Origin: Acanthococcus lagerstroemiae
Lineage: Eukaryota; Arthropoda; Insecta; Hemiptera; Eriococcidae
Reading direction: 5' to 3'
Length of the DNA stretch: 64,000 nucleotides
Assembly (NCBI GenBank): GCA_031841125.1
Contig: CM063108.1
Coordinates: 23,921,399-23,985,398, forward strand
The notes beneath the pieces were generated by a model. That model saw only the letters and a list, made by a program, of their open reading frames with translations, searched no databases and had not been told where the DNA came from. Positions 53,669-64,000 of this stretch are shown here, piece after piece (positions within the stretch are counted from its first letter, which is position 1; each line of letters begins with the position of its first letter). The position numbers and the translations under genes are program-made.

Positions 53669-56600
53669 TAGGACTGTGTAAAACTTCTCAAGACTGTTCC
53701 ATACTTGCGTAAGATTGTTTCAAGCATGCAAGAAGCACTTTACAACTCTTCAAAAATTCATACTTGTTTGAGACTTGCTCTTATTCTTCGAAAGGCACGT
53801 TTGGAACTAGTGAGACCTGTTAAGGAGCTTATAGATTTTTGTAAAGCTATTCAAAATTCGCTAACACTTTTCAAGGTTCGTTTTAGATCTCATTGAGATT
53901 TCAAAGACTCATCTAGAATAGTTGAAGAATCTTTTCCCACACTATTATTAGACTTTTTAAAAACTCATTTAGCCTTCACGTAGAAGACGCATTCCGACAT
54001 GACCACGACTCTTCTGCTGGTTCAGACTTCTCAAGACTATTTTCAGGCTTGTGTACAACTGTTATTAACTATGTATAAGACACTTCAAAAATTTTTAAGA
54101 CTCATTCATGACTCTTCCAACCACAAGACTTTTTCAAACTAGTTCAAGACTCACTGAAATTTGTTGAGATTCTCATAAGACACGTTAAGGCTCTTCCAGC
54201 CGCATCGAGATCCGCTTAAACTTCCGCAGACTCGTATGCAATTGGAATCGTCAAGACTCGACCAACCTAGCCTAAAACTCTTCAAGACTTTACCACACTT
54301 GTTCAAGATACCCCACCACGAGAGAGGGGAGGGGGTCATTAGCTGTTCCCACCTCCCACAAAACTAGGTACGAGTATACTGTTTTTTACGCCGTTCTTTT
54401 TCCCTCCTTCATTAGTTCAAAATTCATCATGATTGATTTTTTATCGCAAAATTCAAAACTTCCACTGAATTTTAAAAATACAGGAAATTAAAGTTTTTGC
54501 ACAATTTAATTTTAGTGTAGCTTTTCAATCAATTAAACGTTTTCAAGTTTACACTATCTGGTATAATAATAGTTGATACCCGGGATCTAATATCAAATTT
54601 TACAGACTAAATTTTTTTGTAAATCTCATTTTTTAGGGGGAGGGGGCAGGTACTTAATTTATTAGCATATAAATCTAAAATGTTATCGTAAATATGTATT
54701 TTTGATGAGTTCTGAATTTTGAATACATTTCAATAAAGGTTAAGATTCTCTGAACAATTTCTGCTTTCTGGGATACTAATGAAAGTTTAAATTTTGTTCT
54801 CAACGTTTATTATATTCCTATACACATTTGTTATTTCCCGAGGAACTTAAAAATGTTTCAGAATTTTAGATTTCTTTCTATTTTGAAGTCATAGTTAAAT
54901 CTTCCACTAAATTCTAAAATTTCAGTAAATGTTCAGATTTTTAAATGTTTAAGTAGGCTGCTGTTCACTCACTGAGAATATCAAACACAAAACTCTTTCT
55001 GGTTCATTCATGTCCAGTGTCGCAGGGAAACGTACAAAGGTTAGGGTCCTCAATTTCCAACGTTTCACAGAGGAACCTACAAAAATGTATTGATCTTCCA
55101 GTTTCGAAAATTTCAACTCACCAATAACACGTAGCCACTGGATTTGGCACGTTGCAGATCGTAATGGTTAGAGTTATTTGAACTTGACAGGTTTGGCACA
55201 GCCTTTTCACTCCCGTTTGATTTCAGTTGACTAGAATTGGATTTTGACAAATTCAACGTAACATTTCCGCTGGATTTCGATGAGTTCAACGGATAAATTC
55301 TCTCTGACTTGGAAGTGTCTGGGCTATAATGCAAATAAAAATTAATGACAGTCCAAAAACATGAGAACATGAGGTATCATGTCACGCACTTCGATTTAAC
55401 AGCGCCATTATTCATGACGAATTCTTTAGCATGCACGTTCAGCTTCCCTTTACCATCGCCAGACCTTAAACCTAATAAAGATATACCGAAGCATTAGCCA
55501 CGGGTAGGATGAAATGTCATCAAACGACGTAATCGATAAATACATGCATATATGTAGTTACAGCTGAACAAATAAAATGAATTGACGTGGCTGAAAAAGC
55601 ACAAGCACTAGGCAGGCACCACGTTTTAATAGCATTGCCTTCATATGAAATCATCCAAGATGTAGGTAGTATACAGATGAGTAATATTGTAAACAATACT
55701 GAACGGAGTGGAATGTGAATTTAATTTTCTCATAGACAAAATTGACTGAATTACGCGATTGCCAGCTTGTAACATCCGATCTTCAAACACGTCAGGTGGT
55801 AAAATCAGGACGATAGCTGAACAGGATATATAAATTTTGAAGATAGATGGGATTCAAGAGCAAAGAAAAGATGTGAGAAAGTTTTGTCAAAATTCATAAA
55901 AACAGTACAGTATAAGTATTTATATCGAATTTGGAACAGCATACCAACATTCAACTAGTAATTACCTACACTCGAGTTCTACTATCAATGTATGAGCAAA
56001 GTCGGATCCAGGATTACGGAATCTCCGAAATTTAGCAGTCGAAAGCAAACAGGAAGCAGCTCAATATTGGATATGTTACGTTTTCTATTTATTTTTATAA
56101 ATCTCCATGCCGAGACATAGCCAGACGGGAGGTTTTCAGGATAGTTCCGCTTCGCACACAAAATACAATTTCCTAGTTTCTTTAACATCAAGGAACCCTT
56201 AGACACTTCTTTCGGGAATGAGTTATTCCTATTTCTCCATCTGAGACTTCTTCTTATTAGAAACGCTTGATGGCAACCCTGGTCTACTCTGGCATCACTT
56301 CTTTCAGATTATCTGATCAGGCCTCAAGAAAGAGTATCAATCTCAATGTAGATATTGAGTCCAGATGTATTAGATAGATTCTTTCTACATGTGCAGGCTA
56401 CGCTTTCTTGGGGCACGATCACATTCCTCGACACATGAACGAGAAGAAAAATTTGAAAAAAAGTCGAAGGATATCAGAAATTAGAATTCAAATACTGATA
56501 CTCGTAATTCTCTCTTCACTTGGCATCTTCTCTTTCTCGGCTCCCGGTCCCGGTTTCCAGTTTTTGATAGACTGCAGGCTACGAAATTTAGTTGTAGAAC

Positions 56601-58553
56601 GGCCCTCCAGAAAACCAAAAGCTCAAAGTCTAAAATTCCTGGCAATATCTAAAAGCTAACGGTAGTGATTTTTATTAATTTGAATGAAATGCCTTCTGCA
56701 GCGAGAAATTAAGACATGAGATACACAAATATACCCCGATGATACGAACTCCACCAAAATGATTCATGAATTACCAAAATCTGAGTAAAAATCTACTTAC
56801 TAGGAGGCTTGTATATTTCCATAGAAGCGTGTTTCCCCTTACTGGAATTAACGGTCGATGGGTCACCATTCGCTCCCATTTTCTGTAACATTAGGTACTA
56901 ATTTTATTATTCATTCGCTTCCTTGCGAAGTATCATGTAACTTATGAGAGTATTCAGCAGCCGATAATCTGACTACCTCTTTTAATAATGACACATAGTG
57001 TTTCATAAGGTGACTATAAACACAACCTCTGGAGGAGTTCAAGAAGAGAATACAGTGAATTTAAATAAACTACGGAACAATAATATCATTATCAATTTAC
57101 ACATCGTACAGCGGGGGGTGACATGTCAGTATAGCGACACTAATAAAACTATTTAGAGAAATAATAAGAACGTCACAAATAGTTAACATTATGTAAAAAT
57201 ATAGGTATTCGAAGTACCGCTTACTCGTTCAATCAGAGGTTTGATATGGTTATTCGGATTGAGATCAATGACAGGAAGGCTATGTTGCCTGCTAATTGAG
57301 TAATTCGAATCGTTTGTTTTTGAAAATCGAGCCACCCACAGCTGACATCACGTTGAAAATTGCAAATCTGAGCACTGATTCGTTATCTAAATAGAAAATT
57401 TAAGAATTACCAACGAACAACACAATGGAAACATAGTTCAGCTTTTACTTACCGATTTCGTTTCGGAAGTGGTCGAAGTCGCTACAATCGTTCGTATATA
57501 GGTCGATTTAGGTCATACAGAACACATGCCGCATTCGTTGAACCTGCATCAACGAATAGGAATACAAAATGACAACTGGTAAATATGATACGAAAATAGA
57601 ACAATACTCACTTGGGTGTGAAACATGGATCATGTAACAAATACTAATGAAGTTTATAAATAATGATAGCACGTACCTCCGGCGTAACCTCGCGCTCATC
57701 TTAGTTCACATTAGATGGTGGTAACGCGGAAGACACGGCCACTGTACGGCTCAACTCATTCGGAACTTCGGTTTTCGAAAGGTATGCGGGAAAGATGAAA
57801 TTCCTTCGAGTTAGATTTTCGATGTTCATTAAAACCTACGCGCGAAAATCAAGTAACGCCGCGTCGCAGGATGGCGCAAAAATATGCTGAAGGTGGCAAT
57901 AAATAGGCCCGCGTATGACTGTGGGCCGGTTCCCGGCTGGCTCGTACTCAGTCGGTACTAGTCACTGAACGACTGTTACGACTGAACCATAGATGATAGA
58001 TTTACTTATCTATTAGTTCAGTGGTACTAGTCGGTACTCAACTACTCATCAGTCATCAGTCATCACCCATGGGCCATGGCACTGCATCAACCGCTGTTAA
58101 ACAAAAACATCCCAAGCGACCATTATTTGTTGACATAATGAGTTATTAAGTATCATGGGAAATTGCGTAAAAAGTAGAATTTTTTAAAATTGGGCCCTCG
58201 GTACAAAATTGTGTATCAAAGTTGAAAAGAGTTTATCAGTAAACGGGCTTTGTTCATCGGTTTTTAATTTCAATGTTTCAGGCAGTTTCATGTTACGTTT
58301 TCTCAAAAAACAGAATTCGTCAATTCGTCCAGGTTCGTCCCTTGGAAGGCTTTTGTTTGCGTCCGCTTATCACGATATCACATAACATGAACGCACTCTG
58401 CAGTCAATTTAATGAAATAATACTGAAGGTCAGTTCACACCATTCATAAATTCCTAGTTATTAAGGACCTCGTATATTACTGGTTTGTATTTATTTAAGT
58501 TCTTTTTAAATTGGAAAAATATTAATTTGCTTCTCACTTCTCAGAGGCAGTCT
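53669..58553. repeat. Segmental duplication, copy B
   Basis: Same orientation as 16330-22216. The junction at 53669 (TAGGACTGTG shared) joins R1-like LINE sequence directly to the middle of an intron of the MIF4G gene. The copy includes the 5' UTR, four 5' coding exons and upstream flank. It lacks the hAT-like foldback and instead has 57964-58395, which is either ancestral flank or unrelated sequence. Confidence 0.9.
55122..57386 (-). pseudogene. Truncated duplicate of the PAM2/MIF4G gene (5' exons only)
   Basis: Counterparts of four coding exons are present: 57386-57225, 56882-56801, 55471-55390 (with the PAM2 motif) and 55323-55122. The first has a 2-bp deletion (162 against 164 nt), which shifts the frame soon after the ATG at 57348. 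The three MIF4G-coding exons are absent because the duplication starts in the preceding intron. Any transcript could at most make a short N-terminal peptide. Confidence 0.85.
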
Positions 58554-59069
58554 CTCAAGTGGTCACGTGGTCACTGAACACTGCTCACTGTGTGTCTGTG
58601 TCTGTCTGTGTGGGTCATCTCATGGGTCTACAAACTACAATTGAAGAATTGATATTATGGGAAAACGGGAGAAAAATTCAAAAGTTCAATCCACTTTTCA
58701 CTTTAGGATGAACAATGAAGTTGAGTTAGAATAATATTATAACTTCACGGTGGATTGTGAGATAAGAGATAACCGTCAGCATGTAAAATTGAAGAAATTG
58801 ATAAACTGATGAATTATCTTCACTGGTGAAGTCATACATTGAACACGCGTGCTTCTTACGTTTTCAGCATTAGCATTCCACTTTACTCTTATCATACATT
58901 TTCAAGTACAGAAGCCTTTTGGAAGTTGTAAGTATCATCAAAACTCGTCTTTCAATGCATTTCTCAGCCTAGAAAAGGTATCACCCGAACTCATCATTTC
59001 ATTATTGTTAGCCAACTTACTAACTACTTCGATCATCTGTATTGCATTGCAGCGTTCGCTGTATTCACC
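57964..59069. other. Flank between duplication B and the ornithine carrier
   Basis: 57964-58395 has no counterpart in copy A; it repeats GGTACTAGTCGG-like words near 57953 and 58023 and a CATCAGTCATCA stretch. 58570-58610 is a GTGT/CTGT-rich simple repeat. A likely acceptor (TTGCATTGCAG at 59052) precedes the carrier ATG at 59070, indicating a 5' UTR intron. No other gene seen. Confidence 0.45.
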
Positions 59070-59990
59070 ATGGACGACGAGTTTGACCCTATTACTACGT
59101 CTCAGTTCAAAGACGGAGTGATCGATTTCATCGCCGGCTCAGTTGGCGGAACCGCAATTGTCTACGTGGGGCAGCCTTTGGACACTGTGAAAGTAAAAAT
59201 GCAAACATTTCCTCAACTGTACAAAGGTATGTTAGACTGTTTCGTTAAAACATATCGAAACGAAGGCGTCGTCAGGGGCCTATACGCCGGGACAGTGCCA
59301 GCCATCACGGCCAACGTAGCCGAAAACTCTATATTGTTCTTGTTTTACGGGTTCTGTCAGAAGCTCATCGCCGCTCTCACCCACACCGGAGATGTCGAGC
59401 AGTTGAGCACGTTATCGAATGCGACCGCCGGGTGTTTCGCGTCGTTTTTCTCCGCTTTCGGCTTGTGTCCCACGGAGTTGATCAAAGTCAAGTTACAATG
59501 TGCTCGTGAAGTGGCATTAGTTTCCGGATCGAAACTCCGAGTCAACGGTTTCGATCTTCTGAAAGACATAGTCAGAAAGGAAGGTGTATCCGGCCTGTTT
59601 CAAGGACTGCAGTCCACGATCGTACGAGAGATGCCTGGATATTTCGTATTCTTCGGGGCGTACGAAGGCACTCGAAGTTTATTGACACCGCCTGGTAAAG
59701 CTAAAAACGAATGCGGGTCCGTGGCTACTATCGTAGCCGGTGCCTCTGCTGGCATTGCACTGTGGAGTGTCATCTACCCCATAGACGTTGTGAAGTCACG
59801 AGTACAAGCTTCAAACGAGAGGAGTAAAGCGACTTTATGGAAATCAATGATGGACATTTCGAGACGCGAAGGTGTACTGTTCCTGTACAGCGGACTACGG
59901 CCTACGTTGATCAGAACAATACCTGCCAGCGCTGTTCTGTTCCTCAGCTACGAGTGGACCAAGAAAGTGTTGTACGGCGTTTGGGGTTGA
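59070..59990 (+). CDS. SLC25A15: Mitochondrial ornithine carrier (SLC25A15/ORNT1 family)
   Basis: It moves ornithine (and citrulline or basic amino acids) across the inner mitochondrial membrane, feeding arginine and polyamine metabolism. The uninterrupted 306-residue ORF has the three-fold carrier structure with signature motifs QPLDTVKVK (35-43), CPTELIKVK (133-141) and YPIDVVKSR (236-244), each preceding a YKG/LYAG- or LFQG/LYSG-type segment. The opening FIAGSVGGTAIVYVGQPLDT and the IVREMPGYFVFFGAYE stretch are typical of ORNT1. Length fits the family (about 300). The coding region has no introns; a 5' UTR intron probably ends at 59052. AATAAA at 60245 is a likely polyadenylation signal. 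Confidence 0.9.
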   Translation: MDDEFDPITTSQFKDGVIDFIAGSVGGTAIVYVGQPLDTVKVKMQTFPQLYKGMLDCFVKTYRNEGVVRGLYAGTVPAITANVAENSILFLFYGFCQKLIAALTHTGDVEQLSTLSNATAGCFASFFSAFGLCPTELIKVKLQCAREVALVSGSKLRVNGFDLLKDIVRKEGVSGLFQGLQSTIVREMPGYFVFFGAYEGTRSLLTPPGKAKNECGSVATIVAGASAGIALWSVIYPIDVVKSRVQASNERSKATLWKSMMDISRREGVLFLYSGLRPTLIRTIPASAVLFLSYEWTKKVLYGVWG

Positions 59991-60142
59991 TGCGAGGTAT
60001 TCGATTCTGAATAATGATTGTGTGGTGGGCTTGGAAGGAAACCGAAGAGATTTTCATGTCGCTTTTTCTACGTTCACTCATCGTAAGCGTTTGGTGATTG
60101 AGATGTGATATGCTAAAATCAATTTAGTGCGTGATATTAGTA

Positions 60143-60498
60143 TTAAGCGGAATTTGTGAAAACGCTGATTTCATGAAATCAGCAGAAAAACTGCGTTACA
60201 AGAATTGCAGTTTCCATCTTTAAACTCATCACGTGAATATTCAGAATAAATACAACCTGTATCTTTACAACCATACGGGAGATGATGCATTCCCGAATTC
60301 AGAAAACAGCGACCAAGTTCACGAAATTGGTAGAAAATTAGCTGTCTAATTCATGTAATCGGTGAGAAAAGTCTACGGAGTTCACTTAATCTGCAAAAAC
60401 GCTGCAGATTTCGCGAACTCAGTTACGGCGTTGTTTACTTCATGAATTATGCAGTCTGCTGAGTTCACGAAATCAGCGTTCTCACAAATCCCGCATAA
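60143..60498. mobile_element. MITE-like element with imperfect inverted ends
   Basis: The ends TTAAGCGGAATTTGTGAAAA and the complement of the right end (TTATGCGGGATTTGTGAGAA) match over about 45 bp, continuing through ACGCTGATTTC and CAGCAGA. Flanks on both sides contain ATTAG. The interior has no ORF. It overlaps the ornithine carrier 3' UTR region and its AATAAA. Confidence 0.65.
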
Positions 60499-61805
60499 CA
60501 TTAGCATTTACTTTGCAACAGAGCTGGTATGTAGTCAGTCATCACTCATTTGTATTCGCATAGACCAGTGAGTAACGAATGAATCCAGCTCGTTGTTGAA
60601 TTTGTTACCTGATATTGTACTTTTATATCGTTTTTATTGTATTATATTGAAGTACAATATACATATTTATTCTTGAAAAACTTTTGAACAAGGTCCTTGA
60701 TGTGGATTGAGGTACCGTGCCGGAACTACCGTAGATTATCCGAATTTGTGGTTCCTTGCAGGTGGTAAAACATTAATTTAATATTTTCACTGAAGGAGGG
60801 TCGGTTAAATTATAGATTAGGGTCACCTCACTGATCAGAATTTTGTTTATTATAATGATTCTGCGTTTGAAGTAGAACTCGGAAGTATAAATTTCAAAGC
60901 GCGCTTGAGCTTTTTTTTAGTTTTAAAAAAACTGTGACAATTCGAAGTTTCACTACTGCACTGCATGCACGTTACATTACCAACCACACTGATCGGAATT
61001 TTTTAAATATATTCTGAATTTCATTTCGAAGTAGAACTACGAACTGCCGATTTCAAATTGGAGGTCACTCTAATATGCAATTTTACCGGAGGGTTTTGTA
61101 AACAACTGACTCCACTATCTTCTCACCCTGTTCTGCTCATAAGATGGCATTGAACAGCTTTCTACCTTCCCCCGGATCATAACTAGAAATTTGTCGCGTT
61201 ATTTAGACATTTATTATTCTTCGAATCAATAGGCTACCCTTGTCTTGTTGGGAGCAGATGAATCTTCGAATTCTCAGTGATGCGAGCTATTGGCACTTAG
61301 AACGTCAAAATGATAGAAATATCTTTTACTTACGTATTGTTTTTGTTTTTGAAAGAATAGCATAACGTTACGTGAATGATCGGGCTTGTTTTGCAATACT
61401 GTTGACATATCTACGATTTTATTGCAGTGCATTTCAAGCTTTTGTATCTTCAAAAAAGGATGTTTACTGTTCACGCGTTCAAATTTATGAATATGCAGCC
61501 CACATTTTGTATTTCTATCTTTTAGTCTTCGTGCCCATACCTGCCCCCCGGCTATTAAATCTGGTAATCAGTTTTTTACATATTTATCTTCAATCATATG
61601 TATGTACCTATGAGAGTTACAAATATTTATGCTAATTGTTTTATCTCATGCATTTCAAGGATGTAAATGCGTCTTTGAAATAAATGGTAATAAATAATAT
61701 TCCTATGCAATCGCGAATAGAGATAGTTTAGCACGTGCAAATATAAGCTGGTCAAGTTCCAAAACTCGCGCTGTCCACTGTTATGTGTTAGGAACAAGCT
61801 TAGTT
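60499..61805. other. Intergenic stretch with a diverged direct repeat
   Basis: No gene. Two related segments at about 60825-60905 and 60985-61065 share ACTGATCxGAATTTT, a TTTGAAGTAGAACT or TTCGAAGTAGAACT block and ATTTCAAA, and look like partial copies of one repeat. The promoter of the esterase gene probably lies right of 61700. Confidence 0.45.
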
Positions 61806-62274
61806 ATGCGGCTCCTCTTGTACTTTTTTCTTGTGTTGAGAATTGGAAATCTCGAAGCTTATATGGCACGATGTGAACCGGTTGTCTCTTTAGACAACGC
61901 CCCGATTGTGAAAGTTCCGAATTTCGGTTCCTTTCGTGGCTCAGCGACCGTTTCGTTGAAAAAGCAGCGGATCATATACCAGTATTTGGGGATACCATAT
62001 GTCGTGCCACCAATGGGACCTCTGCGATTCAAGGTTAGCAGTTAACTTGTTTAATGAAGCAGATGGCAAGTCATAGCGGTTATTGTTAACGAGCTTATGT
62101 AATTCATTTCAGGCTCCTGTGCCCCTGACAAGCTTGAAACCGGATTGTGTGTATGATGCGACCAACTTCAAACAGAAGTGCCCACAGAATGTGAATGGTG
62201 ATAATTCTGCGTACTTGCAAGAGGACTGGGAGGAAGCGGAGGATTGCTTGTATCTGAATGTCTTCGCAGTAACG
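61806..62274 (+). CDS. Type-B carboxylesterase, N-terminal exons 1-2
   Basis: The ATG at 61806 opens a signal peptide (MRLLLYFFLVLRIGNLEA) and the esterase start. The hallmark YQYLGIPYVVPPMGPLRFK ends exon 1 (61806-62033, donor GTTAGC). Exon 2 (62113-62274) begins APVPLTSLKPDC and ends EDCLYLNVFAVT, with the conserved EDCLYLNV cysteine that forms the first disulphide of the fold. Both exons are phase 0. The family includes juvenile-hormone, venom and detoxifying esterases and acetylcholinesterase. The next exons, with the GESAG nucleophile and the Glu and His of the triad, are not found before the C-terminal exon at about 63400. An earlier ORF start at 61785 uses GTG and is not credible. Confidence 0.85.
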
Positions 62275-62829
62275 GTAAAATGAGACTTAATTGTTTGGCC
62301 TCATCTATAACGGTTATGTAAAACAGCTATTTCACCGCAGATAGAATTTGTCCTGCGCAACAGAAATTTGATAAATTGAGGACGATTCTGTTAAAGGGAT
62401 GAGGAGAGGTCTTGGATGCGAAATTTGAGGAATCCACTTCGAAATGAAACCTGCCTTCAATTCTATCTCACAGGGCAATTTTCCTGTATAACATACTCAG
62501 GAATTTTTGAAGTAGGGGGAAGGAGGCAATAACTGATGAAATAATTATAAAAAATGAAACAGAAAACCGAAAAATGTGGACTTATCTTTTATAGAACTAC
62601 CGGTGCTGAACCTACGTTTTGTGTGTGTGGGGGGGATGACCTTGATGTACTTTCTTCCCTCCTTTTCAAAAAACTGAAATTGGTAAATGAGAAATTAAGT
62701 GATTGCAACATCTGAAAAGCTAGTTAAGTTTCTGCATTGACAAGAAAGATAGTAGCTATCCCCTCCCTCGGCTGCCGTGTCTATGGGTAAAACCCAACAT
62801 GAATCAATTCGCTCTAGTAGGCACCAACA
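62275..62829. other. Sequence between esterase exon 2 and the RTE fragment
   Basis: No esterase exon or other gene recognised. A G-run near 62628-62636 is the only low-complexity feature. Confidence 0.4.
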
Positions 62830-63400
62830 GACCAAAAATTCGCTCAGACAATAAGCTCACTCAGAATACTAAAAACCTAATAAAAAGAGAGAGAAAACCT
62901 TAGGAAACTAAAACATGCAACAACTAGGGATAGAATAGAACTGACAGAGATTAGAAAAACAGTTAGGAAAGCTATTCGTGCGGATGTAAGAAAGTATAAC
63001 AACGAAGTAACTAAAGAAATCATAGAAGAAAGCTGGTCAACGAGTAGACTCTAACAAGCCCTGTGCAACAGTAGGAACTTGATAACAAACATTACCGAAA
63101 CAAACAAAACACCCACGTATGCCAGAGACGAAATAAGAAAAGTGGCGACCCAATTCAACGCAGAGCTGTATGACAACAGTAGACCAGTCACTGAAGTAAC
63201 GCTACAGGCGGAGAAAAAATATGAAATCATCCCCTCCACCCTACTTCCCGCTAATGTTACTAAAGCAATAAGATCTATCAATAAGGAAAAACCCTCAGAA
63301 TATCAGCCTGAGAGCATTACGTTCCTTGTATTAGCCTTCGAGTACTACACTCCGCTAGTACATCAGTTTGTAGACGCGTCTGCAACCACGGGAGAACATT
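62830..63400 (+). pseudogene. RTE-like LINE fragment inside the esterase gene
   Basis: Plus-strand frames read an RTE linker/RT start: TEIRKTVRKAIRADVRKYNN, EESWSTSRL, a stop near 63052, then ARDEIRKVATQFNAELYDNS, VTKAIRSINKEKPSEYQPES and TPLVHQFVDASATTG. This parallels the region just before and at the beginning of RT in the RTE element at 40.6-42.4 kb, but it is a different, diverged copy on the opposite strand. Both ends are truncated; the right end abuts esterase C-terminal sequence. Confidence 0.65.
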
Positions 63401-63721
63401 TTCGTGTGTTTCCGCTCCTCGGATTCTGCCGGAAGTTTGTACGTAACATCTCTTGATCTACCAGAGTGGCCAGCAATGTCCACAGTTGTTGGACCATACT
63501 TGCAAATAACCAACAAATTGCGAATAAAGAAAAATTTTTTGAAAGAATATAGACCGAATGCAGTGATTAGAAACTGGATCGGGCCACTTTTGCCTATACT
63601 TCTACTTATCGCTTTTTTTGTGGTACATATATGTTATATGCCTCATAAAACAGCGCTTTTTGAGTTGCTTTTCCCTCCTAATATTGTTTCATATAGTTGT
63701 TATGTTTTAATAATAATGTAG
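63401..63721 (+). CDS. Carboxylesterase C-terminal exon with membrane anchor
   Basis: The frame reads SAGSLYVTSLDLPEWPAMST, then VVGPYLQITNKLRIKKNFLK and a hydrophobic segment IGPLLPILLLIAFFVVHICY before the stop at 63719-63721. The WP...PYLQI...K order is the usual end of insect type-B esterases, and the C-terminal hydrophobic helix would anchor the protein in a membrane. The exact exon start is uncertain because it merges with the RTE fragment near 63400. I take it as the last exon of the gene whose first exons are at 61806-62274. Confidence 0.55.
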   Translation, partial: FVCFRSSDSAGSLYVTSLDLPEWPAMSTVVGPYLQITNKLRIKKNFLKEYRPNAVIRNWIGPLLPILLLIAFFVVHICYMPHKTALFELLFPPNIVSYSCYVLIIM

Positions 63722-64000
63722 GTTATATTTTTATGACGGCTTGAATTCTCCATTCAGTTTGCTATAATAAAGCAGATATTTCTAATGTACTAAAATAATA
63801 GGGTTGCTGGCTGAATGTGTTCTGTGGCTGTATACCAGAATGAGAATCTAGATCCTTTACTGTTTGTCGTATGTGAAAAGAAAATGATGGTAATGAGCAA
63901 AAGATGATTGTTTTGAAAGGTCAGAATGAGTATCTTATACATTCATCAGTAATCAAGTAGGAAATGATCACAATGTTTAGCATTTTCAAGCAAGGGCTCA
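63722..64000. other. 3' flank of the esterase gene
   Basis: Probably 3' UTR and intergenic sequence. No further gene visible before the window ends. Confidence 0.4.

Overview
The window is nuclear DNA of an animal, almost certainly an insect. It holds spliced genes with GT-AG introns, animal-type proteins (an RBM39 first exon, Ran, a PAM2/MIF4G translation factor, a mitochondrial ornithine carrier, a type-B carboxylesterase) and a heavy load of transposable elements (Ty1/copia, CR1/L2-like, RTE and R1-like LINEs, hAT relatives, a fold-back element). Intergenic DNA is AT-rich. A plant-sap-feeding hemipteran (aphid, scale or relative) would fit the AAA-ATPase-like/PDDEXK gene, but that is a guess; nothing here fixes the species.

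Layout. 1-2.4 kb: first coding exon of an RBM39/Caper homologue (minus), then a four-exon Ran-like GTPase (plus). 3.2-5.2 kb: decayed copia pol. 6.4-8.1 kb: ankyrin-repeat gene (minus) built from about 105-bp tandem repeats. 9.36-20.4 kb: one minus-strand gene of nine or more exons encoding a PAM2 plus MIF4G protein (PAIP1/CTIF/MIF4GD family), with a 3.5-kb fold-back element in its last intron. The 5' half of this gene (16.33-22.2 kb) is duplicated at 53.67-58.55 kb, and the second copy is a truncated, frameshifted pseudogene. 20.7-22.06 kb: hAT-like foldback insertion. 22.2-26.9 kb: CR1/L2-like LINE with a long intact ORF2.

27.4-47.7 kb: the most unusual part. Exons for a TDP-43-type N-terminal domain, helical exons with compatible phases, and a terminal AAA-ATPase-like + PD-(D/E)XK nuclease exon all lie on the plus strand and look like one gene, or a decayed copy of one. 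It is split by a 9.2-kb nested copia composite (itself holding a reverse-oriented copia and two hAT insertions) and by an RTE LINE flanked by a 299-bp direct duplication that copies one exon. 48-50.4 kb: very AT-rich, unrecognised ORFs, including a helix-turn-helix-like protein. 50.5-53.7 kb: R1-like LINE pieces in scrambled order. 59-60 kb: intact ornithine carrier. 61.8-63.7 kb: carboxylesterase with N- and C-terminal exons but no catalytic core, which is replaced by an RTE fragment.

Several otherwise sensible genes (Ran, the MIF4G gene, the helical exon before the AAA exon) carry single-base changes in or beside A-runs that break the frame. They may be assembly indels rather than real mutations. 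No RNA genes, CRISPR arrays or bacterial operons were seen. Exon borders are inferred by eye from splice consensus and frame.
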